Assembly: GCA_003260075.1 (NCBI GenBank)
Contig: QLIY01000354.1
Location: 1 to 64,000, forward strand
Origin: Phallusia mammillata
Taxonomy: Eukaryota > Chordata > Ascidiacea > Phlebobranchia > Ascidiidae
Reading direction: 5' to 3'
DNA length: 64,000 bases
Position 1 is the stretch's first letter, and each line of letters begins with the position of its first letter. A model generated the notes under the pieces. That model was not told the DNA's origin, did not search any database, and worked only from the letters and a program-made list of their open reading frames with translations. Below are positions 1-10,100 of this stretch, piece by piece. The position numbers were made by a program, and so were the translations under genes.

Positions 1-265
1 TTAATCACTAAATTTAATATATGTCCTGTGGACCACCCAAAAAGTCATTATGGACCACCCCCCCCCCAGCTGCACACTTGTCTTTTTCCATTGCATAGGA
101 TATGTACATACAGTTCAATAGCCTTTATGGGAGAAATATGAAGGAATAACTATAAAACCTGATTATGTTTAAGACGCACACTGAAAGCATAAAAACCAAG
201 CAAGGAAAGTAAATTTCTAATAACAGATAGAATTTTTCATTTCTATTTCCAATTTTCATTTAGGG

Positions 266-574
266 CAATGGTTTTCAACTCGTTTCAGGCCATGGACCAC
301 CGACCAAGTAAAAATAATATCATGGACCATTTCATTTATGAGGAAGCTCGAATTACACATACAGAACTACTATTTGGGCTTGAAACATATTTTTTTGAAA
401 GGGATTTTCAACAAGTGAGATACAATCAATAAGAGCTGAGATTTTGATACTCTTTTAACATGTAATATGCAATCATCTCTAGTTAATCACTAAATTTAAT
501 ATATGTCCTGTGGACCACCCAAAAAGTCATCATGGACCGCTAGTGGTCCATGGACCACCAGTTGCGAACCACTG
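266..574. mobile_element. hAT-type MITE at the 3' end of serpin piece C
   Basis: The ends are imperfect inverted repeats: CAATGGTTTTCAACTCG at the left and GTTGCGAACCACTG at the right, with repeated 'catggacca' subterminal words. A perfect 8-bp target duplication ATTTAGGG flanks it (258-265 and 575-582), which is the hAT hallmark. No transposase is encoded, so it is non-autonomous. It splits the stop codon of the neighbouring serpin reading frame. The left part of the window (1-57) is a near copy of 484-537, joined through a C run at 58-67. Confidence 0.85.
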
Positions 575-945
575 ATTTAGGGGAACTTAAACGACCACAA
601 AAGAGAACAGTCTGTGTTGGTCTGTGCATCAGAAAAAACATGAATGGATGATCACAGATGACTCTCACAAGTAATGGAATCGGCATTGCACATTTCATCC
701 AAACTGTTCTCTTTGTAGTCACAGCTGCAGCCACAGTACCTTCCTCATCAACTTCTATCAATGCTTTGTGGGCAACATCAGAAACGTACAAGCCTTCCTG
801 GGGAGAGATTCCTTTCAGATTGGCTGAAAATTCACCAAAAACATCATTTATGCCAAGTTTCTTCAAAGCATCAACTAAATCTAATTCTTGTTCAAATTTC
901 ATTTTTGGGAGAGATAACTCTGTATTTTCAATTTTGAACTGGTTG
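540..945 (-). CDS. Serpin, C-terminal piece (paralog C), stop displaced by a MITE
   Basis: About 135 codons of a serpin C-terminal half, open to the C run at 946-955. It has the strand/helix segment around ELSLPKMKFEQELDL, the reactive-loop hinge EVDEEGTVAAAVT, and the family C-terminus DHPFMFFL..VLFCGRLSSP. The small-residue hinge fits an inhibitory serpin. The reactive loop (TKRTVWMKCAMP region) differs fully from that of piece B, so it is a different paralog and not an allele. Serpins normally end at about FSSP; here the frame runs on through SSPK and 11 residues encoded by the MITE, to a TAG at 540-542. The N-terminal part is missing at the C-run junction. Confidence 0.85.
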
Positions 946-1103
946 CCCCCCCCCCTTTGCTGCATATATATATTACATTAAAAAATTGACAGAATGTTTA
1001 ATATAACACACATGTTAGTTGCAACTATAAAATATACAATAAAAGCATGGAATTGAAGTAAAGCAAATAATGGTGAGCAACAAATTTCTTGTTGACATTA
1101 TTA

Positions 1104-1884
1104 TTATGGAGAACTGAAACGTCCACAAAATAGAACAGTCTGGGTAGGTCTGTGCATCAGAAAAAACATGAATGGATGATCGCAAGTGAATGTTGCGGGC
1201 CCACTTAATAATACACACTCTCGAAATCCAGTCACAGCTGCAGCCTCAGAACCTTCTTCATTAACTTCAATGAATGCTTTGTGAGCAACTTTTGAGACAA
1301 ACAAGCCTTCCTTGGGAGAAATTCCTTTCAGATTGGCTGAATCTTCATCAAAGACATCATTTATTCCAAGTTTTTTCAAAGCGGCAACCAAATCAAATTC
1401 TTGTTTCAACTTCATTCTAGGTAGAGACAACTCCACTTCTTGACCATACATTGTATTGAGTTTTTTCAAAATCCAAGCAGGATTTGCCCTTTTTTCCAAT
1501 TCAGCCAAACCAAATTTATCATCAGGAAGCACAATAACCATGGAAACGGCATTCCCTTTGTATGGCAATTCAACAATTTGATCCCTAGAATGTCCGTCAA
1601 AATAATACCTAAATTCATCTGATCGAAACATCATATCAACAGACACAGTTTTTCGAGGTTTAACATAAAACTTAGCTCTTTTAGTTTTTTTGACCTTAAA
1701 CTTCTCCTTCCATTCCCCTTTAAAATACACAGCGTTTGCCAACACCAATCGAGTAAGAGTATCGAGTGATCCTTGAGGAAAAAGATTTTTGATTTTGCCC
1801 ATTGTGCTTTCTTGTGCCCAGGAATTGATAACCTTTCTTGACTTTTCAAAATTTCCAATGAAATCCTGACCTTCAATGGTTGCA
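1104..1884 (-). CDS. Serpin, C-terminal two thirds (paralog B)
   Basis: Intronless serpin sequence of about 259 residues, from the ATIEGQDF segment to the normal family end GRFSSP followed by a stop. It has NAVYFKGEW (the serpin NAVYFKG motif), the hinge EVNEEGSEAAAVT with a putative P1 near the VLLS residues, and the CDHPFMFFL C-terminal strand. There is no signal peptide in the linked N-terminal piece, so a clade B-like intracellular serine/cysteine protease inhibitor is likely. The 5' end stops at a 10-nt C run (1885-1894), after which sequence resumes earlier in the protein but from a diverged copy. The target protease cannot be named. Confidence 0.88.
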
Positions 1885-1894
1885 CCCCCCCCCC

Positions 1895-2625
1895 GCCAAG
1901 CCAAATTTATCTCTGGGAAGCACTATCACCATGGAAACATCATGACCTTTGTAGGGCAATTCAACAACTTGAGCGTTCAAATCCTTGTCATAAGTATAGT
2001 TGCGGTAGCAGGGGCTGAACATCATATTAACAGAAACAGTTTTTTCAGGATTTACATAAAAATCATCTTTTCTTGTTTCTTTAACATTAAACTTTGTCAT
2101 CCAATCCCCTTTAAAATACACAGCATTTACCAACACCAATCGAGTAAGGCTATCAAGTGAACCTTCAGGCAAAATATTTTTAATTTTGCCCATAGTGCAT
2201 TTCTGTGCCCAGGAATTGATATACTTTCTTGACTTTTCCAAATTCCTAATGAAATCTTGACTCTCAATGGTTGCATCATAAATTTTTTTGCATTTTTCTG
2301 TGAACTCAGTTTCCAAACCAAATGTTGCTTCTGGAAATAATTTATTTGCCACTTTAAGTGTGACATTACCTTCAGCTTTTTTGACACCAGCTAGAATTTT
2401 TGCAACTTCTTCATGCAGATTTGAGTCACAAACATCAGAAAATCCAAGTCCTTCCTTTAGTTGTTTAGCTGTGTTTTCCCGTGAACCAAGCAAGACCATC
2501 GACATTACTGCTGAAATGCTGAAAGGAGAGAAAAACAAATTTTCGTTCCCAATTTTAAGTTCATTGTAAAGATCCAAGCAAAATTTCATGTTTCCTTCTT
2601 GAAGTGGTTTTGCCATTGTTGTCAT
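1895..2625 (-). CDS. Serpin, N-terminal two thirds (paralog A)
   Basis: Starts at ATG 2625 (MTTMAKPLQEG; a second Met 3 codons on is possible). It carries the serpin N-terminal helix region, FFSPFSISAVMSMVLLGS (the conserved N-S-P-x-S-I box with one change), and NAVYFKGDW, and ends at DKFGLA beside the C run. No signal peptide or intron is seen. It overlaps piece B by about 125 residues, which differ at roughly a quarter of positions, so A and B come from different genes. A normal serpin is about 380 residues; A and B together span one such length with overlap. Confidence 0.88.
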
Positions 2626-2639
2626 GAAACATTTAACCT

Positions 2640-3881
2640 TAAAAATCTAAAAATGTTTTTACTAATAAAATCTTAGGAGCTGAGAGATCTGCCACAACTC
2701 TGCATAAATGTAATCAGTAGGTAAAATAAATACAAATGGTGTGAGCAAAAAAAGCTTGCCCTAAAAATGTTTTAGGCCTTTTCATCGAAACAAAGCAGCA
2801 AAAATGAGAACAAACAGGTTTAGAACTTGTTTTACAGTTGGTGTCAGATAGAAGTAATGTAACGAACAAGAAAACAAGTTCACGATATAACATTCGCCTT
2901 GTCAAACATTTGTGATGAAAACGAGAATCCACAGATTTTTCTAGCCCCTGTCCCCCCCCCCCGTGAATGCTTGGTGACCAGCTGATTCAGTATATTGCCT
3001 TTGATAGGCCAGGCAAAGTATGATTTTGAATTGAGAATGTTGAGCTTTTGTGTCTAAACCAAGCAACACTTATTACAGAATAAGTAAGTTGAAACCACAC
3101 TTTTGAATTTAAGTCAGCTTTCAAATTTAATCATTTTTTTCAAATGTTGCAATGCCAATATATTATCACACCATTTTATCATAAAGTTACTGAACCCTTA
3201 ACTAACATGCAGGCTTTGAAGGTTCTTTTTATAAGTTGTAATTCAATTGTTTTTACGACCATTGAAAACTTTTCGATCATTTACTTACCTAGAATTCCAG
3301 CTCTCGGCTTTTGTAAAACGCTTATTTATTACGGTCTGTTTGATTGCATAAAAACTTGACAACACTTTGTCTAACCTTTAGCACAGTATTGGTGGACAGA
3401 TTGGTGAGTAATGGTNGTTTAACCTTTAACAAAGGCATCGGTTGACAGATTGGTGCGTAATGGTTCAAACTTCCACATCATAACAAACCGACAACAAGCA
3501 ATGTTGTGGTTTCAATTTTATTAACAGTATTTGAATAGAAACTCGAAAATCGTTTGGTGTGCCATAAAAAAATGACTTGCTTGTCAGATTTCCGACATTT
3601 GCTTAGCAAGTATGTAGAAGTAAACATTTTATGACCAGTATTTTGAGAAAATTTAATACTTTCCCTAAAGGGGAATACCCTAAACTAATACTGAGTAGGA
3701 CTTTTATGAAATTGTAAGTTTTGTAGTCAACTTTAAATTAAAACCTGTCATTATGTTAATATAATTGTATTTGGGTAAACATATTATTTATATCACATTA
3801 ATAGATCTATCCAAGTTGTCATCTAACTTGTCAAGCTTTTTATGATAGCTGTTTCTTCGCAATTTTCTTTAACCTAAGGCG
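2640..3881. other. Intergenic, no gene seen
   Basis: AT-rich sequence upstream of the serpin start. It holds a C run (2952-2962) followed by a SINE-like fragment (GCTTGGTGACCAGCTG, also seen near 39.2 kb). A short near-repeat around 3380-3460 (cacagtattggtggacag / ggcatcggttgacag) contains a single N at 3416. Open frames here are short and show no family signature. Confidence 0.6.
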
Positions 3882-4247
3882 CAAGGATGGCAGTACGGTA
3901 TGGTACGGTACGACGGTACGCAGCAAATTTCATCAAAAAGTACGGTACGTAGGTACAGTACGCAAAGAAAGCTGAGGTACGGGTACGGTACGTGGTACGG
4001 TCGATCACTAGAGCGTACCACCGTACCAAAAGCGTACCGTACCACCGTACTGGTACGTATATTAAATGTTGATTAAACGATCATTTTTAAATCGTTACCA
4101 TTTGCAGATAATATCAAAATTGTCTGAAACTTGAATTTAGGTTGTTTAAAACATGATTTCTTCACAGTGCCCTGTATCAAAACAGGGCTTAAAAGTTTAT
4201 GACGTCACTGCTTAACAATGTGTGCTTACTATGCACCCCCCCCCCGC

Positions 4248-4758
4248 ATAGGCGCCGACTGCCGAGTGGGCGGTTGTGGGGTGGGTTTGTGAAGTACGGT
4301 TGCGGCCACCGTGGAATTTTGATTTGTTTGTAGCGGTATAGTACAAAACATCGTAAAATCTGAAGAAATTTGGGAACTACACAAGCATGCAGGCAAAAAG
4401 CAACAAAACGCGTGGAAACTACAACGTGTTTTGGTTATAGCTTTGTTTTTGACGTCAAACAAATTGTTGACAGTGAATTTCTGGCCATTATTATGTACAA
4501 TGCGATTGTACTGTAATGAATGGTTAGTTTAGACTTAGCAAACGTTGCTAAACGAATAAAACGTTATAGCAACTTGTTTCAACTAAATATTGTTTTAAAG
4601 AAATGTTTTTTTAAGAATTTAACGAATGTTACATTCTATTGAAATTTTCTTGGGCTTTGAAGTGGGTTCGTGTGGTTGTACGCATTAGTGACGTGACAAA
4701 AGCGACGTCATAATTTACGTCCGCCACCTTGCATTTTTATAAAACTCGGCGCCTGTGG
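4248..4758. mobile_element. Nested inverted-repeat element
   Basis: Short inverted termini: ATAGGCGCCGAC... at the left and ...CTCGGCGCCTGTG at the right (about 10-11 matching bases). It lies within the GTAC-rich element and directly after a 10-nt C run. The interior has several TGACGTCA-like words but no coding frame. The target duplication cannot be judged because the left flank is the junction. Confidence 0.45.
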
Positions 4759-4799
4759 TTACATGTACCGTAGACGTATTATTAAAACGCGCACATGAG

Positions 4800-4888
<89 letters not shown>
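4800..4888. repeat. Long C homopolymer (89 nt)
   Basis: Uninterrupted C run. Similar long runs occur at 16190-16273, 24076-24121, 36315-36404 and 36508-36532 (all C), and 55098-55156 and 58104-58133 (all G). Proline or glycine frames across them are not genes. Confidence 0.95.
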
Positions 4889-4890
<2 letters not shown>

Positions 4891-5257
4891 TTCCGCACCA
4901 ATGATTTTAAGAAACATGCTGTTGAAAATTACACAGTGTCACTGCACGAGCTCATCGTAGAAAACGAAATCAACCTTTTATTTCGAATAAGCTGGTTGTA
5001 ATGGGACAGCCTGTTTAGAGTTTAGACAACTCTCCTTTAATTGCATGTCATATTGTCATAAAATGTATCCAACTTAATCCCGATTGGTTTATTTGAAGGT
5101 ACGGTGCGCAAATTTTCGTACCGTACCTTGAGTACGCTTTGATTTTTGACGGTACGCTTTGATTTTTGACATGTGGTTAGGTACGCTCTACGCAACGAGG
5201 TACGTGGTAGGGTCAACGCAATACGTACCATACCGTACTGCCATCCTTGCTTAGGCG

Positions 5258-7168
5258 CCCCAGACTTGCAGTTGAAAGGATTTATGAAAATAAAAACACT
5301 TCATCGATACAAAACAAGTAAGTTTTCTCTTTATTTAAGTATTTTTCAACAACATTTTAAATAGGTTTAGTCACTTAGATTACTTGGAAATGATTTAAGA
5401 GTAACTTATTACATTGCAAATAAATCCAATACAATAGTAAAATTGTGCCCAAACAACTTTCTTCGTCACTTTAATACGAAGTGATAAACCATTTCTAGTC
5501 AAGGGATTCTTTTTGTCAATTTTACTTGTAAAATTGCAACATAACTTTCGATTGTAAAATGTTCGGCCCCTTAATTGTTATCACTTGGCTGACCCAAGTA
5601 CTTACAGTAACCAGTTATGCGTTCATCTGTTATGCAATCTTTAAAACACAAGCATCTCATTCGAAAGAACAAGTGATGGCTAAAGCACAAGCAATCAATA
5701 TATATTACATTACAGCATGTTTACAAATAGGCTACACATTTTAATCTTACGAAAATTAAATTCCAGACATAAAAATCCAACTGTCCAAGCACTAAGGGCT
5801 AGTTTAGAACTGTTTGCATAAAGAATAAATAAGTACAAAAATACTTCTCAAAATCGGTCTGTTTTGGGGTTTATCTTGGCTAATAATATGAAATTTGCTA
5901 AGTATTTTATCCAAAAGAAACATACTTTTAGTCAAAATGTATTGAAAACAGCTCTTTAGCTTCAATCATTGTTAACAAATAACGTACCTGATGACAAAAT
6001 GTGTTGCCTCGTGAAAACAAAACAACACACAAAAATGTCAACCAATAATCTCAATCATTTTGAACTTATATTCTATCTTCCAGCAAAACAGTGCACAGAA
6101 TGCGAAACCCGAATACCTGCATCAGCACTTTGGTTCGAAATGCCTTTTTCTTTAGAAGTCAAGGTCGTTGAGCCTCAGTACCCGTGCCAAAACGTTTGCA
6201 CGCGAGGTGATTTTTCGAGCCACCCTAACCTATTTGCTACTAATGTCCACATACTTTTTGAAATGGTATTGACAACTAATGCATTGCTGTTTTAGGTTTT
6301 TTGTGATAAAGGGCCTAAAAATCAGGCTACACGCATAACTTCTTGTCACAGAAGATTTGTATAGCTTTCCAATTTTTACCTAAACATTTTGCAAGCCGTG
6401 ATATTAGATAAGAAATACTTTTTGCTCTTCGCAGTCCCACTAAAATTGGCGGATCGCTAAAGGACCACAGACCCCAGTTTGAGACCTGCGCTTACCTAGC
6501 CTTTTATTACTGATAACGATAATGGCATATAAGCATTTGTCGAGACGTTCGAATAAAAAAGCATGTCGCTTTTTACGTCTAATTAGGCCGTTACATTCCT
6601 CATTATAATTAGATGTTTGTGAATAAGTAAAAACGTCGTATTCTTTTCGCTGAAGCGTAGTTGTTTATGTAAAATGTATCTCAATTTGCAGCCCTGTAAA
6701 CCGTGCCTTCCATAAAAAGAAATTAAAAACGGGACACAAAAGCTTTCTTCCCACAACTTTTTGTCACTTTTGGGGGCGTACCACACATCCGACCCCCAGC
6801 AGGAGGTTTTTGTCGCTGGAAAACTACAAGAGAAAGTTTTTGAATACGCATTTCCTGTTTCACAACAATTGCGTGAATTGTATTCACTCTTTGGCCTAAA
6901 ACAGCTGCTTGACTTTTTTACGAACCCTGATATATAAACCAACCAATCTCACGACTAAAATTCAGTCCTAGAAACGAAACGTTTGATGGGTTTGTGTGAT
7001 ATTTATAGGAAACTTTATGCTGAAATTTTGTTGATATCAAGGTAAAAAATGACATTTATTTCAACTCGAAAAAGGTTGCTAATGTATTAGTATTAACGCT
7101 TTGTAACAGTTTTTTTTATATTTAACAGATATATAATCTTTATATTGCTGTTAATTCGTATTAATAAA
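5258..7168. other. Intergenic region upstream of the plus-strand RGS gene, no gene seen
   Basis: AT-rich DNA without a recognisable coding frame. A hAT-like end (CAGTTTGAGACCTGCG region) lies near 6480-6495. The presumed promoter and 5' UTR of the RGS gene lie at its right end, but no clear TATA or initiator was identified. Confidence 0.5.
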
Positions 7169-10100
7169 ATGGAACAGCAGAAGATTGTTTCACAACGTTC
7201 GATGCATAGTTTCAACTCTTTGCCGAAGTTAAACATTGCATTGAACAAACCATCAACCCTGAATAGATGTCATTCTACGATTTGCCGCCCAACATCGTGC
7301 TACGTACCGTTAGTGGACTCAAAAGAACGATTTGTTACTATGGAGAACTTATCACAATTAGGTAATCAACAAATTTGTTTGTTTCTGTGTTAAAAATGCC
7401 GACTTATACCTAAAGAAGTTAATAAATTCATTAAAGAGCCTTGGCGTTCAAGACATTTCAATTAGAAAAGTAAGAGACTATAGAAAGCACAAAATAGCCA
7501 GATGTACTCAGTATTGGTAGACTTCATTGCCGGCATTGTTACGTAACAGAGGTTCTATTCATTGGCGGTGTATCAAAGAACGTCTGGATTGTCGTAGCCA
7601 TTCGTTTCGAACTAGCCGTTTCTCAAGTCTGTAATTGCCAACAGTAGTGTAAAAAAGACGTGGTATCATTACAAAAGCATTAAAATAGATGCCAATGCAC
7701 AACAGTTTATCGTCGAGTTGTATGGAATGAGTAAGCTGGATTTAACGGCAAAGTGTTGAAACAGTTTGCAATTGGATAGGATAGTTAAGAAATAAACCGC
7801 GCAGTTAGTTTCTGCTTACATTCCAATATTTGGTTTTGTATGACCCAAAAGTTTATGGGCCGTTATTTATCTAGTTTTTGTTAATTTCAGCATTATTTAT
7901 ATATGTCAGCATCACAGATAGACAGACTTTATGAAATACATATGCGTTGCATTTTATGCCTAGTTTCTGAGGGTAGTATGCAGTGGAGAACTTCGCGGGT
8001 GATTAGAGATCAAATAGTCCGTGTTTGCATTTAACAGCGGTAGATCACACAAACTGTTCGCGGTAAAGATTCGAGTTCAAAGACGCCGCTTTACCGATTG
8101 TGTGTGAAAGTGTCGTGCTGTAATCCCAAGAAAAAACAGTAGCCCTCATCTCGCTGTGAATTTTACGAGGTGGAAACTAGTTTGAAAAAACCTGATCACG
8201 AGAAAATTTACTTATCAAAGTCAGGCTAAATAGTTAATGCAATGAGGTTGCAGAGCAGTTGCTGTTAGAGTAAACTTAATCAGTTGGCACGAAGTAAACT
8301 TAATAAGTTTTTGTAGCTGGTAAAAGCATAGTAACTTTCAATACGTTTTTTCCATGGTTATTGCAATGCAAACTAATGACATACACCATATTTTCTTCAG
8401 TTGAAAATAGTTGTGTATATTTCTCATTGGTTTGTTGACTGAAAAGCAACAGTCGTTATGAGAGGTAAGATACAACCATACCACATTAAACACTTTTTTT
8501 GGATTATATCTGTCGATTTAACAACTTGGTTTGTGAATAGGTCAGATGAAAATGGTTCTTTGTGGGACTCCAAACAAAATCACTATCACAGTTTTGGGGC
8601 TTCGAGGTTTACCAACAGAAAACACAGCAGGCCAAGCACCGAGTAACTCTGCATATGTGAAGGTAAGGCTAATACAGAAAGCAAAAACTCATCAAACACA
8701 AAAAACTACAATAAAAAGTTGGGAAATGTCCTTAATCAGCTTTTGCTAACTATAGCATAGCCCAGCTTCGCTTAAAAGTAAACGAAACATCGCAAAAAAT
8801 ATACCTCGGTTAAACCGAATTCAGATAATACAGGTCTTCGCCTAACTCGGACAAAACATGAGGTACCAATGATTTATAATGTGGTTACCATTAACTAATC
8901 GACATCGGTTAATCCGGATCTTCACCTAATCTAGACAATTTGTTTGGTCCAAACGGATCCTGATAAACCGAGGTTTACTATATTTCAACGCTTTCAATCC
9001 ATGCGACATGTAGAGATAACAATATTTCACTGCAATATTACAAAATTGCAATTGTATTTGGTTCAAGTTTACACCTAGTTGCCAATCATTTGTGTTGTTG
9101 TTTTGTAGATTTCGCTTCCCCCCCCCCAGTTTCTGCTTACATTCCAATATTTGGTTTTGTATGACCCAAAAGTTTGTGGGCCGTTTATGTAGTTTTTGTT
9201 AATTTCAGCATTATTAATATCTATCAGCATCAAAGATAGACAGACTTCATGAAACACATATGCGTTGCATTTTATGCCTAGTTTCTGAAGGTAGTATGCA
9301 GTGGAGAACTTCGCTGGTGATTAGAGATCAAATAGTCCGTGTTCGCATTTAACAGCGGTAGATCACACAAACTGTTAGCGGTAAAGATTCGAGTTCAAAG
9401 ACGCCGCTTTACCGATTGTGTGTGAAAGTGTCGTGCTGTAATCCCAAGAAAAAACAGTAGCCCTCAACTCGCTGTGAATTTTTACGAGGTGGAAACTAGT
9501 TTAAAAAAAAGCTGGTCACAGAGAAATTTACTCATAAAAGTCAGGTTAAATAGTTAATGTAATAAGGTTGCAGAGCAAATTCGTTACAGTAAGCTTAATC
9601 AATTAGCACAAAGTTAGCTTTATAAGTTTTTTTAGCTCGTAAAAGCATAATGTCTATCAATACGTTTTTCGCGTGGTTATTGCAATGCAAACTAATAACG
9701 TATGCCATATTTGCTACAGAGTTAAGAATAGTTGTGTATACTTGTCATTGTTTTGTTGACTGAAAAGTAACAGGCGTTATGAGAGGTAAGGTACAACCAA
9801 ACCACATTAAATAGTTTATTGGACTACATGTTGATTTAACAACTTGGTTTGTGAATAGGTCAGATGAAAATGGTTCTTTGTGGGACTCCAAACAAAATCA
9901 CTATCACAGTTTTGGGGCTTCGAGGTTTACCAACTGAAAACACAGCAGGCCAAGCACCGAGTAACTCTGCATATGTAAAGGTACGGCTAATACAGAAAGC
10001 AAAAACTCATCAAACACGAAAAACTACAATAAAAAGTTGGGAAATATCCTATTTGGTTCAAGTTTTACGCCTAGTTGCTTAATCATTTGTGTTGTTGTTT

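Larger units (their letters stand above)
3882..5249. mobile_element. hAT-like element with GTAC-rich termini
   Basis: Terminal inverted repeats CAAGGATGGCAGTACGGTAT (left) and the complement ending TACTGCCATCCTTG (right), flanked by 8-bp duplications CTAAGGCG (3874-3881) and CTTAGGCG (5250-5257), 7 of 8 matching. Both subterminal regions (about 3890-4060 and 5100-5235) are dense in GGTACGG/CCGTACC words in both orientations, as expected for transposase-binding repeats. No transposase frame is seen. The interior is interrupted by C runs at 4236-4245 and 4800-4888 and by a nested element, so the true length is uncertain. Confidence 0.75.

Noticed and set aside
4795..5001. Open frame with a long proline run
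   Set aside because: It is only the translation of an 89-nt C run plus flanking sequence; no protein family support.
8541..9980. Two tandem C2-domain exons as true alternative exons
   Set aside because: The copies are near-identical with their introns and are separated by the 10-nt C run; the first breaks off within the next exon, as expected for overlapping contigs.
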